Of a stretch of DNA of 64,000 nt, positions 16,665 through 26,144 are shown piece by piece. The notes under the pieces were generated by a model. That model saw only the letters and a list, made by a program, of their open reading frames with translations. It ran no database searches and was not told the DNA's origin. Numbering within the stretch: the first letter of the stretch is position 1; each line of letters begins with the position of its first letter. The stretch is from Devosia ureilytica. Lineage in GTDB: Bacteria; Pseudomonadota; Alphaproteobacteria; Rhizobiales; Devosiaceae. The stretch is taken from NCBI RefSeq assembly GCF_024273195.1, contig NZ_JAMZCU010000002.1, forward strand, positions 186,001 to 250,000, given 5' to 3'. Made by a program: the position numbers and the translations under genes.

Positions 16665-16773
16665 CCCAGGTGAACGCTCACCGCGGTGGTTTTCGCTGTT
16701 GGGAGTAAATATCCCAGCAAGTCGAGGACCTGGATGCCTTTCCTTGCGCCAAGCAGGCGCGGGCTGGCCTCGA

Positions 16774-16873
16774 GCGCTTCTAGCAAAATAACTACGGTTT
16801 TGTGGTTCAGAAGCGCGACAAAACAAAGACTTGGATCATTTCGCCGTTTCAACGAAGCTGTGAAATGATCTAG
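16774..16873. repeat. Dispersed intergenic repeat, family A, copy 2
   Basis: Second near full-length copy of the element at 1073-1173, sharing GCGCTTC...GCAAAA, CGGTTTTG, GAAGCGC, ACAAAAC and the terminal TGAAATGATCTAG. Its last bases supply the stop codon of dnaE2 (16870-16872). Confidence 0.8.
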
Positions 16874-19800
16874 TGAAAATTGCGGCCACCCGGCAGCGCC
16901 GAATAGGCGCGGCGGCGGGCCAATTCTATCTCTCGAATTGCGTTGCGATCCCGGCTCTGGCTGCCTGGCGGGCCGGACTTGCCCTCGTCGGCGCGCGCCA
17001 CCACCGCATCCCCGATATCCTTGCCATGCGACAGGTCGAGCAGATAGGGGGTCAGGTCCTCCATATCCTGGGCGATGACATGGATAACCCCCTGTTCGGA
17101 CTGCACCTTGCCGCGCACTGCCAGCATCCGGCTTGAGAGCAAGGTCTTGCGCAAGCGATCATCCTCGAACAGCTTTGGCCAGACCACGATATTGGATACT
17201 CCCGTCTCGTCCTCGAGCGTCACGAAGATCACCCCGCTGGCCGTACCGGGACGCTGGCGCACCAGCACCAGACCCGCGACCTCCACCACAATGTCATTGG
17301 CAACATGAGCGAGACTTTGCGCCCGCGTTGTGCCGCGCACCTGCAGCATAGGCCGCAGAAACTGCACCGGATGACCCTTGAGCGAGAGCGAGAGCGTCGC
17401 GTAATCATGGATCACCTCTTCGCCCGGCGCCATCAGCGGCAGGCCGGCGGGTTCTTCTTGCAGCGTCTGCAACTGCGGCCGGGCTGCAAAAAGCGGCAGG
17501 GTTTCGGCACCATGCGTGCCCACTAGCCCCTTGACCGCCCAGAGCGCCTCGCGCCGGTTGAGCCCGAGGCTGGCAAAGGCATCGGCCCGCGCCAGCTTCT
17601 CGAGGCTGGCAACAGGCACCCCGCTCCGCAGCCAGAGATCGCGCACCGAGCCATAACCGGCGCCGCGTGCCGCAATGATCCGTTCGCTGTCCTTCTTGGC
17701 CAGGCCTTCGACCATGGAAAGCCCCAGCCGCACGGCCTTTTTCGTATAGATGTGATCGGCCATCGGAGCGTGGCGCGGCCAGATATGGGTCCGCATATCC
17801 CAGCCATTGTCCTCGAGCGTACTGTCCACCTCGGACATGTTGATGTCGACTGCACGCATTTCCACGCCATGCTCGGCCGCATCCCGCACCAGCTGGCTGG
17901 GCGCGTAAAAACCCATGGGCTGGGAATTGAGCAGTGCACAGACAAAGACATCGGGATAGTGGCACTTGAGCCAGCACGAGGCATAGACCAGGAGCGCAAA
18001 GCTGGCCGCGTGGCTCTCGGGAAAGCCATATTCGGCAAAGCCTTGAATCTGGGCAAAACTCTGATGCGCAAATTCGGGCGTATAGCCATTGCCGATCATG
18101 CCGCCGATGAAATCGTCGCTGAACTGGGCCAGCTTGCCGGTGCGCTGCCAGGCCGCCATGGCGCGCCGCAACTGATCGGCCTTGCCGGGTGAAAACCCGG
18201 CCCCGACAATGGCGATCTGCATCGCCTGTTCCTGAAACAGCGGCACGCCCAGCGTGCGATGCAGCACCGCCCGGAGCGCCTCGCTCGGATATTCGACCTT
18301 TTCGATGCCCTGACGGCGCCGCAGATAGGGGTGGACCATGTTCCCCTGGATCGGCCCGGGCCGGACAATGGCCACCTCGATGACGAGGTCATAGAACACC
18401 TCGGGCTTGAGGCGCGGCAGCATCGACATCTGAGCCCGGCTCTCGATCTGGAACACTCCAATCGTGTCGGCCCTGTGAGTCATTTCATAGACCGGCCTGG
18501 CCGCTTCAGGATCACGGAATTCCTCGGTCTGCAGCTCCGCCAGTTCCACCTTGCGGTCATAATGCTTTTCCATCAGGCCAAAGGCCCGCTGCAAGCAGGT
18601 CAGCATCCCCAGTGCCAGAATATCAACCTTGAGGATTTTCAGCGCATCGATATCGTCCTTGTTCCATTCGATGATGGTGCGGCTGTCCATGGCAGTCTTG
18701 CCGATGGGCACAAGGCTCTCCAGACTATCGCGGGTAATGACGAAACCGCCCACATGCTGGCTGAGATGGCGCGGAAAACCCTTTAAAACCTTGACCACTT
18801 CGAACATCTGCGCCAGCACCGGATCGTCGGGGTTGAGCCCGATGCCGCGCACCTTGGCCAGGTCGACGCCTGATCCCCAGCCCCAATGCAGCTGGTTGAA
18901 AGCACTGACCGTATCTTCCGACACACCGAACACCTTGGCCGCCTCGCGGATGGCGCTCTTGCTGCGATAGGTGATGACATTGGCCGTGAGCCCGGTGCGC
19001 TTGCCGCCATACTTGTTGTAGACATATTGCATCACCTCCTCGCGCCGCTCGTGCTCAAAATCGACGTCGATATCGGGCGGCTCGTCGCGCTCGGTGGAGA
19101 TGAAGCGCCCGAACACCAGATTGGCCTTGCGCGGATCCACCTCGGTGATCTCAAGGCAATAGCAGACCGTGGAATTGGCCGCCGAACCGCGCCCCTGGCA
19201 CAGAATGCCGAGGTCATGGCGCGCATGCCGGACAATATCCTGCACCGTCAGGAAATAGGCGGCATAGCGCTTTTCGTCGATCAGCCGGAGTTCGGTCTCG
19301 ATCTGAGCGCGCGTGCCGTCTGGCAGACCCTCGGGGAAGCGCTTTTCGGCCCCGATCCAGGTGAGGCGCGTCAGCGTCTCCTGCGCCGTTTCGCCATTGC
19401 CGATGGTCTCCTCGGGATAATTATATTCGAGCTGGTCGAGGGCAAAGCTGATCCGCCCGGCCAGCAGGACGGTTTCGGCCAGCGCTTCGGGATGTTCGGC
19501 AAACAGCCGCGCCATTTCTGCCGGATATTTGAGATGCCGCTCGGCATTGGCCGAAAGCAGGAAACCGGCTTCCTCCAGCGTCTTGTGCTCGCGGATGCAA
19601 GTGACGACATCAGCGAGGATGCGCCGGCCCGGTTCATGATAGAGCACATCATTGCTGGCCAGCATGCGTGCGCCATGGCGCCGTGCCATCTGGTCCACCC
19701 GGTTGAGGCGGGCGCGATCCTCGCCATCGAAACGCGGCACGCCCGCCACCCAGACTCGGCCGGGCGCCCGGGCGCTCAATTGCGCCAGCACTGTTTCGCT

Positions 19801-20292
19801 CAGCCCCCAGTCATCCTCATAAGGCATGAGAATGAAGAGCTGGCCGGATGAAAAGTCCCCGTGCTCCGCGTCGTCGAACAGGTCGGCAAGGACCAGTTTG
19901 GGCTTGCCTTTCTCGCCGCGCTGATTGCCCAGGGTCAGCAACTGGCACAGCCGCCCATAGGCCGCCCGGTCGCTGGGATAGGCGACGATGTCGGGCGTGC
20001 CATCGGCAAAGCAGAGCCGCACCCCTACCAGATACCGAAACCCCGGCGGACGACCATCATGGTCGCGCGCCGCTACATAGCCGCGCACCACGCCGGCAAA
20101 GCTGTTGCGATCACACAGCCCGAACGCATTCATGCCCATATAAAGGGCGCTCGAAACCAGTTCCTCGGGGTGGGAGGCGCCGCGCAGAAAGGAAAAATTG
20201 CTTGCCGCCACCAGCTCGACATAGTCGACCGTCTGCAGGGGCCGGGATCTGGCCGGCCCCTCCCGGCGCGGCAAGGCAATGACCGCGCTCAT
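16870..20292 (-). CDS. dnaE2: DnaE2/ImuC, error-prone DNA polymerase
   Basis: Alternative C-family polymerase catalytic subunit (1140 aa) used for SOS-induced translesion synthesis and mutagenesis. N-terminal PHP domain (VDYVELVAASNFSFLRGASHP). Polymerase palm with PPDIDVDFEHERREEV carrying the catalytic aspartates. C-terminal helix-hairpin-helix and OB-fold region. It lacks the proofreading partner of DnaE1. It overlaps imuB by 4 nt (ATGA). The stop codon falls within a dispersed repeat. The LexA box upstream of imuA probably controls all three genes. Confidence 0.97.
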   Translation of the reverse strand: MSAVIALPRREGPARSRPLQTVDYVELVAASNFSFLRGASHPEELVSSALYMGMNAFGLCDRNSFAGVVRGYVAARDHDGRPPGFRYLVGVRLCFADGTPDIVAYPSDRAAYGRLCQLLTLGNQRGEKGKPKLVLADLFDDAEHGDFSSGQLFILMPYEDDWGLSETVLAQLSARAPGRVWVAGVPRFDGEDRARLNRVDQMARRHGARMLASNDVLYHEPGRRILADVVTCIREHKTLEEAGFLLSANAERHLKYPAEMARLFAEHPEALAETVLLAGRISFALDQLEYNYPEETIGNGETAQETLTRLTWIGAEKRFPEGLPDGTRAQIETELRLIDEKRYAAYFLTVQDIVRHARHDLGILCQGRGSAANSTVCYCLEITEVDPRKANLVFGRFISTERDEPPDIDVDFEHERREEVMQYVYNKYGGKRTGLTANVITYRSKSAIREAAKVFGVSEDTVSAFNQLHWGWGSGVDLAKVRGIGLNPDDPVLAQMFEVVKVLKGFPRHLSQHVGGFVITRDSLESLVPIGKTAMDSRTIIEWNKDDIDALKILKVDILALGMLTCLQRAFGLMEKHYDRKVELAELQTEEFRDPEAARPVYEMTHRADTIGVFQIESRAQMSMLPRLKPEVFYDLVIEVAIVRPGPIQGNMVHPYLRRRQGIEKVEYPSEALRAVLHRTLGVPLFQEQAMQIAIVGAGFSPGKADQLRRAMAAWQRTGKLAQFSDDFIGGMIGNGYTPEFAHQSFAQIQGFAEYGFPESHAASFALLVYASCWLKCHYPDVFVCALLNSQPMGFYAPSQLVRDAAEHGVEMRAVDINMSEVDSTLEDNGWDMRTHIWPRHAPMADHIYTKKAVRLGLSMVEGLAKKDSERIIAARGAGYGSVRDLWLRSGVPVASLEKLARADAFASLGLNRREALWAVKGLVGTHGAETLPLFAARPQLQTLQEEPAGLPLMAPGEEVIHDYATLSLSLKGHPVQFLRPMLQVRGTTRAQSLAHVANDIVVEVAGLVLVRQRPGTASGVIFVTLEDETGVSNIVVWPKLFEDDRLRKTLLSSRMLAVRGKVQSEQGVIHVIAQDMEDLTPYLLDLSHGKDIGDAVVARADEGKSGPPGSQSRDRNAIREIELARRRAYSALPGGRNFH

Positions 20293-21947
20293 TGAAACAG
20301 GCCATGAAGGTACCAGACCGGCAGGTCCGGTCCGCCATAGAGCCCGTGGCGAAACACCCAGAAGCGCCGGCCCGTCTCGTCCTCCACCCGGTAATAATCG
20401 CGCGTCAGCATGGCCTGGTCATGCAGCGGCAGGTTCGGCTGATAAGGGGGAGGCACTGGCCTTTCGCCGGGCTCGGGTGGCCGCGGTTGCACCAGTTCGA
20501 GCCGGGCGCCGCTCCGCCACCATTCCGCCCCCAGCCGCTCGGGACCAGCCGCCCGCACCAGCCGGTAGCGACTGCCGCGCCAGATCATCAGCGCCGGCAG
20601 GCCATCGGGCACTTCGGCGCTGATCCTGACCGGCTCGGGCTCGGGCAGCAGCCGCAGCGGCCGGTTGAGCGCGGGCCCATGTGTGCCGGCTTCCTGCGCC
20701 ATGGCCTGGGCCGGCACCAGTCGTGCCGCCCGCTCGGGCAGGTGGCTCTCGATCATCTGCATCCGCAGCACGGCCAGCGGGCCGAGGCGGCTCGACATGC
20801 GATCATTGAGCTGGTCGATATCAATTCTGCCGTCATCCTCGGCAAAGGCCCCAACCTGGCTGGCCGGTGCCGCATCCAGCGAGCTGGCGGCCAGCCGCAC
20901 CATGTCGATGCCAAAGCCCGCATCATATTCGCCCGCAAGGCGTTCGGCGCGATGGCTGAACAACGCGGCGACATGGCTGGGATCGCGCGTGACCCGGGCC
21001 GAATTGACCGAAAAGGTCATGACCTTGTGATCGACCCGATAGAGAAACAGGTGAAAGCTCTGCGCGCCGAGGCCGGCCCCCTCGAGGCGCAGGCAGAGCT
21101 GGATAGCCAGGTCCTGGGCGGCGGCAAGGACATCGTCGAGCAAGCCGATCGGATCAGCAAAGCGGCGCTCGGCATGATAGTCAACCTGCGGCAGGCGCGG
21201 CGTCATCCGCTCCACTACCTGGCCATAGGCCTGGTCGAGCCGGACCAGCAGCGATTGTCCAAGCCGCGCCTGCAGCGCCTTGCGTGACCGCTGCCGCACC
21301 GCGCCAATGGTGGTCAGGCCCATCTGCGCGAGCGTGGCGACCTGGCTTTCCGCGAGCCGAAGAGCCGCGACCGGCAGGTCTTCCAGCCGCTCGGCCAGCG
21401 CCGCGCTCTCCACCACCTGGCTGCGGGCGAAATGACTGAAGGCCCAAGCCGCGCCAATGGTCGGCGCAACCGCCCCGGCAACCGTATAATCCAGCGCGCG
21501 CAGACGGGTGAGCAGGGTGCGCAGCATGGCCGCTTCGCCACCAAAGAGATGCTCGACCCCGGTAATATCGAGCACCAGATCGCCAAAGGCGCAGGCATCC
21601 TGCAGGACTGCCACCATGGGACTGGCATTGGAGTGCCAGTCGGCAAAGTCGGCAAACCCGGCCTCAAGCAGCGGCCGGTCCATTTCGAGCGTCGTCAGCT
21701 CCGGCACCAGCGCTCGCGCATCGGCCAGGTTCTGACCTTGTCGGATGCCACGCCGGGTCGCCTCCGCATCCACCGCGCCGATACGCAACCCGCCCTTGAT
21801 CCGTTCATAGAGCGCCAGCGGCGCCTTAAGGCCCGGATCACGCCGTCTGAGATAGTCGGTCGGCCAGCTGGGCAGGAACAGCACGAGAAAGCGCCGCTCC
21901 GAAAAGGGACTGTTCTGGGGATTGGGAAGCAATGTCTGCAAGACCAT
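20289..21947 (-). CDS. imuB: ImuB, inactive Y-family polymerase-like mutagenesis protein
   Basis: 552 aa from the ATG at 21947; the open frame to 22322 lies inside imuA and is rejected. Y-family fold lacking catalytic residues, a hub linking DnaE2 to the beta clamp. RRFLVLFLPSWPTDYLRRRD is the typical start. The finger-like region has DITGVEHLFGGE. The C-terminus VWYLHGLFQ is typical. The gene begins about 110 nt before the end of imuA and ends in an ATGA overlap with dnaE2, so the cassette is tightly coupled. Confidence 0.93.
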   Translation of the reverse strand: MVLQTLLPNPQNSPFSERRFLVLFLPSWPTDYLRRRDPGLKAPLALYERIKGGLRIGAVDAEATRRGIRQGQNLADARALVPELTTLEMDRPLLEAGFADFADWHSNASPMVAVLQDACAFGDLVLDITGVEHLFGGEAAMLRTLLTRLRALDYTVAGAVAPTIGAAWAFSHFARSQVVESAALAERLEDLPVAALRLAESQVATLAQMGLTTIGAVRQRSRKALQARLGQSLLVRLDQAYGQVVERMTPRLPQVDYHAERRFADPIGLLDDVLAAAQDLAIQLCLRLEGAGLGAQSFHLFLYRVDHKVMTFSVNSARVTRDPSHVAALFSHRAERLAGEYDAGFGIDMVRLAASSLDAAPASQVGAFAEDDGRIDIDQLNDRMSSRLGPLAVLRMQMIESHLPERAARLVPAQAMAQEAGTHGPALNRPLRLLPEPEPVRISAEVPDGLPALMIWRGSRYRLVRAAGPERLGAEWWRSGARLELVQPRPPEPGERPVPPPYQPNLPLHDQAMLTRDYYRVEDETGRRFWVFRHGLYGGPDLPVWYLHGLFQ

Positions 21948-22638
21948 GTTTTGTCCATTCCAGCACCCATTGGGCCTGCTCTTTCCGGATCGAACCGCGC
22001 TCGAGGCGGACCTGCCAGCGGGGTGCACCGGGGGCATGGTCGTCATAGGGTTTTGCGGCGCTGGCGCTGGGCATGAGGTGCCAGCGCAACTGCGCTGCAC
22101 TGGCCGGCCGCTGCGCCCCATAGCGCAGGAAAAACATCGAGCCACCAGACTGCGCTGCCCGAAGACCAAGCCGGCGGCTGGCGGTGAAATCGAGATTTTT
22201 GTGCGGTCGCACGATGTCGGCCACCACTGCCGCCACCGCCCGGCAGGCAATGGCCTCTTCGGCTGCCCAGAGCAGATCGCCCATATTGGCCGGGCGAATG
22301 AACACCATGGCAGATGGATCAAAGCCGAAACTCACCAGCCCCGGGCCATAGGGCATGCCCGTACCCTTTGTGTCCCGGGCCAGCTGCAGATAGAGCACCG
22401 CCACACGCTGCTTGGTCATGAGGCCCTTTGCTTGGGCCAGCGCAAATCCCAGGCTGGCCCCGGCATTGCGCGGCTCATCGGTATAGATTTCCTGCAACAG
22501 CCCACCGGGCAACAGCGGAAAGCCATCCGCATCCGCCGCGACGCGCTGGCGGGTTTCGGCCAGCGCCGGCTTACGCTCGATATCGGCAATGACATCCCGC
22601 AGCGCGGCAAGGCGCTGTTGCTGGTTCGGGGTCTGCAT
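21838..22638 (-). CDS. imuA: ImuA, RecA-like SOS mutagenesis protein
   Basis: 266-aa RecA/SulA-related first gene of the imuA-imuB-dnaE2 cassette. It starts MQTPNQQQRLAALRDVIADI and contains GGLLQEIYTDEP, GFDPSAMVFIRP and a C-terminal region RWQVRLERGSIRKEQAQWVLEW. Works with ImuB and DnaE2 in damage-induced mutagenesis. A perfect alphaproteobacterial SOS box lies 18-32 bp upstream. The last ~110 nt overlap imuB in another frame. Confidence 0.92.
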   Translation of the reverse strand: MQTPNQQQRLAALRDVIADIERKPALAETRQRVAADADGFPLLPGGLLQEIYTDEPRNAGASLGFALAQAKGLMTKQRVAVLYLQLARDTKGTGMPYGPGLVSFGFDPSAMVFIRPANMGDLLWAAEEAIACRAVAAVVADIVRPHKNLDFTASRRLGLRAAQSGGSMFFLRYGAQRPASAAQLRWHLMPSASAAKPYDDHAPGAPRWQVRLERGSIRKEQAQWVLEWTKHGLADIASQSPEQSLFGAALSRAVPAQLADRLSQTA

Positions 22639-22655
22639 GGGGCGACCATATAGGT

Positions 22656-22670
22656 GAACAAAGAGAGAAC
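22656..22670 (-). promoter_or_regulatory. LexA (SOS) box
   Basis: On the minus strand GTTC-TCTCTTT-GTTC, exactly the alphaproteobacterial LexA consensus GTTC-N7-GTTC, placed 18 bp before the imuA start. Confidence 0.9.
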
Positions 22671-22870
22671 ATTTAGACTCCGAATCTCGTGCGAGTCGAG
22701 TCCCTTTGTGTCCCTGCGGTGTGACCCGGCTGCATCAGCCCCGCTCAAGACCGCGTGAGAGCCCCAACAAGCCCATTGAGCCGCCGCCACATATGGCTAA
22801 GTCTCAAGTGGCCTGCCTCCCGGCGTGCAGCAACCCTTTATCCCATCGACCCCGACGGAGGCTGACCGCC

Positions 22871-23326
22871 ATGTTCGAGGCCCTGACCCGTTTGTTCGGA
22901 AAATCCGAGGCACCCCCTGACCTGCACGATCCCCAGCTCGCCGTGGCAGCCCTGCTGGTGCATCTGGCAGCCGTCGATGGCTCCATGCAGGACGCAGAGC
23001 GCAGGGCCATTCGCGGCGCGCTGATGGACCATTACGACCTGGGCGAGGATGCCGTCGACAAGCTGATCCGCGAAGCGGCCAGGCGCGATGCCCAGGCGGT
23101 GGACTTCTACAAATTCACCAGCGGCCTCACCCAGCTCGACATGGGCGACCGCATCGAGATCATCCGCATGATGTGGACCGTGGTCTTTGCCGACCGACAG
23201 AACCACGAGCTGGAGGACAATATGGTCTGGCGCATTGCCGAGCTGATCGGCGTATCGAGCCGCGACCGCACCATATTGCGCAACCAGATCCGCGGTCGCA
23301 CGGCCGAGGAAGCCGAAGAGAACTAA
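22871..23326 (+). CDS. TerB-family tellurite-resistance-like protein
   Basis: 151-aa all-helical TerB-like domain protein. LLVHLAAVDGSMQDAERRAI and the mirrored WTVVFADRQNHELEDNMVWR carry the acidic metal-site pattern of the family. Start at 22871 (GGAGG 9 nt upstream); the longer frame from 22706 has no support. Role unknown, probably stress-related. It ends 4 nt into the convergent downstream gene. Confidence 0.85.
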   Translation: MFEALTRLFGKSEAPPDLHDPQLAVAALLVHLAAVDGSMQDAERRAIRGALMDHYDLGEDAVDKLIREAARRDAQAVDFYKFTSGLTQLDMGDRIEIIRMMWTVVFADRQNHELEDNMVWRIAELIGVSSRDRTILRNQIRGRTAEEAEEN

Positions 23327-23889
23327 TAGGCTTCAAAGGCGCCGATGATCTCGACCTCGTCCGTCGCGCAGTCAAAATCACCTGCTTTATCAGCAGCCTG
23401 GCGCGCCAGTTCATTGGCATTTGCATTGGCGCGCGCATCGACATAGGCGATGTGGCAACTATTGCCCTCCTGGATCTGGGTCACCACCAGCACCTGGCCG
23501 AAATCCTCGCCCGTCTCGGGATGGGCGGTGTGATAACGCACGATGGTGGCAATGGGGAACCAGCGCCCCAGCGCATTGGAAAGCCGCCATTCGAGTTTTT
23601 CACCGAGCCTATTGAACGGCGGCAAGGTCTGGAAACCGGCGCTATTCTCATCGGGGTCAAAGCCATAGCTCAGAGAAAAACGCAGGTCCCCCTCTTCGAC
23701 CATCAAGGGAAATCCCTTGTAGCCCGGACAGGACCAGGAGGCGCCAAAGTCGTCGGCCTCAAGCACCAGGCATTGCGCGAGATCAAGATCGGTATAGGCG
23801 CTGGTAAAGCCCGACTGGGCCTGCACCGGCGCGATGAGCAATCCACCCATGGCCACAAAACCAAGCGTTTTCACGACCTTTGCACGCAT
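23323..23889 (-). CDS. Secreted protein of unknown function
   Basis: 188 aa from the ATG at 23889, chosen for the GAGGAG site and because it gives a clean signal peptide (MRAKVVKTLGFVAMGGLLIA, cleavage near AQA-QS). The mature part has four cysteines (QCLVLE, SCPGYKGFP, SCHIAYVD, DFDCATDE), likely forming disulfides in the periplasm. I do not recognise a named family. Convergent with the TerB gene, 4-nt overlap. Confidence 0.75.
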   Translation of the reverse strand: MRAKVVKTLGFVAMGGLLIAPVQAQSGFTSAYTDLDLAQCLVLEADDFGASWSCPGYKGFPLMVEEGDLRFSLSYGFDPDENSAGFQTLPPFNRLGEKLEWRLSNALGRWFPIATIVRYHTAHPETGEDFGQVLVVTQIQEGNSCHIAYVDARANANANELARQAADKAGDFDCATDEVEIIGAFEAY

Positions 23890-23984
23890 CTGGCATTTCT
23901 CCTCGCCGCCACGATCTGGCATGATCCAGATCAATGTGCCGCCATGATGACTGGCGCATACTTGTCCGGCAAGGAGAGCAAGCC

Positions 23985-24434
23985 ATGTTCAAGCATCTGC
24001 TGATCGCTACGGATGGGTCCGAACTGGGCAATAAGGCGCTCGCCACCGGGCTGGCGCTGGCCCGGCTCAACCAGGCCGAGGTGACCATTATTACCGCCAC
24101 GGACCCGGTCAGCACAGGCATTGGCTCGGGCGGATTTGGGACAATCGATGCCGGCACCCTCGTCGCGCGCCTCGAGGAAGCCTATGCCATTGAGGCCAAA
24201 GAGCTGCTAGAGAAGGCCCGGAAACAATCGCAAGATGCTGGAATTACAGCACAAACTCTACACCTGCCACGCCATCACCCCGCTGACGGAATACTGGAAA
24301 CCGTGGCCGAAAGAGCCTGTGATCTCATCGTCATGGGGTCCCATGGCCGACGCGGGCTGAGCCGGTTGATGCTGGGCAGCCAGGCCGCCGAAGTGCTGGC
24401 GCGCGCCAGCGTCCCGGTGCTGATCGTCAAATAG
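23985..24434 (+). CDS. Universal stress protein (UspA family)
   Basis: 149-aa Usp fold starting [18 protein letters not shown]. The ATP-binding signature G-2x-G-9x-GS is intact ([15 protein letters not shown]). AAGGAG lies 8 nt before the ATG. Single gene, divergent from the secreted protein; likely stress-induced. Confidence 0.93.
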   Translation: MFKHLLIATDGSELGNKALATGLALARLNQAEVTIITATDPVSTGIGSGGFGTIDAGTLVARLEEAYAIEAKELLEKARKQSQDAGITAQTLHLPRHHPADGILETVAERACDLIVMGSHGRRGLSRLMLGSQAAEVLARASVPVLIVK

Positions 24435-24537
24435 GCAGGACTGCTGTGGCGGTTTTGGACCTTGCCTTTGGGAGCCATTGGGGGCAGAACCGCGCCAACT
24501 CCTGGACCCCCTCCCGAACTGCGAAGATGAACGAGAA

Positions 24538-25068
24538 ATGAATATCGACGCGATCCCCACCGGCAAGAACCCGCCCGACGAGCTCAATGTGATCATCGAA
24601 GTGCCGCTTGGTGGCGAGCCGATCAAATATGAAATCGACAAGGAATCGGGCGCGCTGTTCGTCGACCGCTTCCTCTATACGCCGATGCGCTACCCCGGCA
24701 ATTATGGCTTCGTGCCCCACACGCTGTGCGGCGACGGCGACCCGCTCGACGTCATCGTGATGAATTCGCGTCCGCTGGTGCCCGGCGCCGTGGTGCGCAG
24801 CCGCCCCGTCGGCGTGCTGTTCATGGAAGATGATGGCGGCCAGGACGAAAAGATCATCGCCGTGCCGATTTCCAAGCTCACCCGGATGTATGACAATATC
24901 CAGGATATCGGCGACATGCCCGAGATCCAGCTCGAGCGCGTCAAGCACTTCTTCACCCACTACAAGGATCTCGAGCCGGGCAAATGGGCCCGCATCGACC
25001 GCATCGGCGGCCTTGACGAGGCCCGCAAGGTGATCCTCGATTCCATGGAATTGGCCAAAAAGGGCTGA
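24538..25068 (+). CDS. ppa: Inorganic pyrophosphatase (family I)
   Basis: Soluble Mg-dependent enzyme hydrolysing PPi. 176 aa from [20 protein letters not shown]. Active-site block [10 protein letters not shown] with the catalytic aspartates, [20 protein letters not shown], and [15 protein letters not shown] near the end. A rho-independent terminator follows 9 nt after the stop. The window also encodes the membrane pyrophosphatase HppA. Confidence 0.96.
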   Translation: MNIDAIPTGKNPPDELNVIIEVPLGGEPIKYEIDKESGALFVDRFLYTPMRYPGNYGFVPHTLCGDGDPLDVIVMNSRPLVPGAVVRSRPVGVLFMEDDGGQDEKIIAVPISKLTRMYDNIQDIGDMPEIQLERVKHFFTHYKDLEPGKWARIDRIGGLDEARKVILDSMELAKKG

Positions 25069-25076
25069 TGTAACAG

Positions 25077-25101
25077 GGGCGGTCCTTCGGGCCGCCCTTT
25101 T
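25077..25101 (+). terminator. Rho-independent terminator of ppa
   Basis: GGGCGGTCC-TTC-GGGCCGCCC (9-bp stem with one G-T pair) followed by TTTTCGTT. Confidence 0.85.
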
Positions 25102-25104
25102 CGT

Positions 25105-25626
25105 TCAGCCCAGCCGCATGCGCCCGATCAGCCCATCGCGGGTGACGAACTGATGCCAGAGCGCGGCCGCGACATGGCCGATAAACAGCGCGACCAGCAG
25201 CCAGCTCACCAGACCATGCACGCCATAGGGCCCCACGGTGTTGAACTGCGGCAATGGCCCACCCGAAAACAACGCCGGCAATGCACCCGTCAGCGCCACC
25301 ATGCCCACGCCCGACGCGACCATGACCAGTATGGCGCCATAAAGTCCCATATGGACAAGGCGCGACGCCCAGTTCTGTGCCTGGCTCATGCCGGCCACCG
25401 GCGCCGGATGCTTGTCCAAGAACAGCCACCAGATCACGCGAAACAGCGTCAACAGACCGACCAGCAGGCCCAGCGTCACATGCACCGGCAGCACGCTCGC
25501 CACCAGGTCGCGCGCATTCTCCATCACCCTGCCACTGACCAGCATGAGGATGACCGCAAGGGCCGACAACCAGTGGATACTGGCCGCAATGGCGCCGTAC
25601 CGCTCGGGGGAACTGTGCAGGGACAT
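25105..25626 (-). CDS. Cytochrome b561-type membrane protein
   Basis: 173-aa four-helix di-heme cytochrome b of the bacterial b561 (CybB-like) family. Candidate heme-ligand histidines: ASIHWLSAL, PVHVTLGLL, RLVHMGLYG, VHGLVSWLL and FIGHVAAALWHQF. Perfect AAGGAGG 5 nt before the ATG. Divergent from a MarR regulator with an AT-rich operator region between, implying control by that regulator. Electron donor not predictable. Confidence 0.9.
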   Translation of the reverse strand: MSLHSSPERYGAIAASIHWLSALAVILMLVSGRVMENARDLVASVLPVHVTLGLLVGLLTLFRVIWWLFLDKHPAPVAGMSQAQNWASRLVHMGLYGAILVMVASGVGMVALTGALPALFSGGPLPQFNTVGPYGVHGLVSWLLVALFIGHVAAALWHQFVTRDGLIGRMRLG

Positions 25627-25656
25627 GAAAACCTCCTTGGCCTGGCGCCTGACCGG

Positions 25657-25695
25657 CTATATACTTAGCATACTATATACTTACTGAGTATGCTA
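25657..25695. promoter_or_regulatory. MarR-type operator between the b561 and marR genes
   Basis: Unusually AT-rich for this genome. Two direct copies of CTATATACTTA (25657-25667, 25673-25683) and a perfect inverted repeat TAGCATAC (25666-25673)/GTATGCTA (25688-25695). It abuts the marR start codon. Confidence 0.65.
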
Positions 25696-25700
25696 TGTAA

Positions 25701-26144
25701 ATGACCTTGAATCGCGAGACATCCCTGGGCTATTTGACCAATTGGGCTGGGCGGCTGTTGGCGCGCGAACTGGAACGGCATCTGGCGCTCATCGGCCTGA
25801 CGCCAGCCTGCATGCCGGTGCTGTTTGCCCTCGAAGCAGGCGAAGCGAGCCAGAAGGTGATTGCCGAACGCGCCAGTGTCGAACAGGCGACCATGGCTGC
25901 CACGCTCAACCGCATGGAGCGCGCCGGGTTGATCACCCGCCGGCCCAACCCCGATGACGGGCGCTCGCAATTGGTGGCGCTGACGACCGGGGCGCGGGAA
26001 AAATTGCCCCAGGTGGAAGCGGCCGCCAGGGCCGTCAATACCAGCGTGCTGGAGCAATTGACGCCACAAGAGGGCGAGCAGTTCATCGCCCTTACGCATA
26101 AGGTGATCGCGGCGCTCCTGGCGCTTGAGGAGCCAAAGCGCTGA
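25701..26144 (+). CDS. MarR-family transcriptional regulator
   Basis: 147-aa winged-helix regulator. DNA-binding core ASVEQATMAATLNRMERAGL with wing RRPNPDDGRSQLVALT, typical MarR. No Shine-Dalgarno is visible: the ATG at 25701 follows the operator directly, so the mRNA may be leaderless. Divergent from the b561 gene, its probable target. No redox cysteine motif like that of OhrR stands out. Confidence 0.9.
   Translation: MTLNRETSLGYLTNWAGRLLARELERHLALIGLTPACMPVLFALEAGEASQKVIAERASVEQATMAATLNRMERAGLITRRPNPDDGRSQLVALTTGAREKLPQVEAAARAVNTSVLEQLTPQEGEQFIALTHKVIAALLALEEPKR

Noticed and set aside
20292..21287. 331-codon plus-strand ORF opposite imuB
   Set aside because: Shadow frame; imuB motifs on the minus strand are clear.
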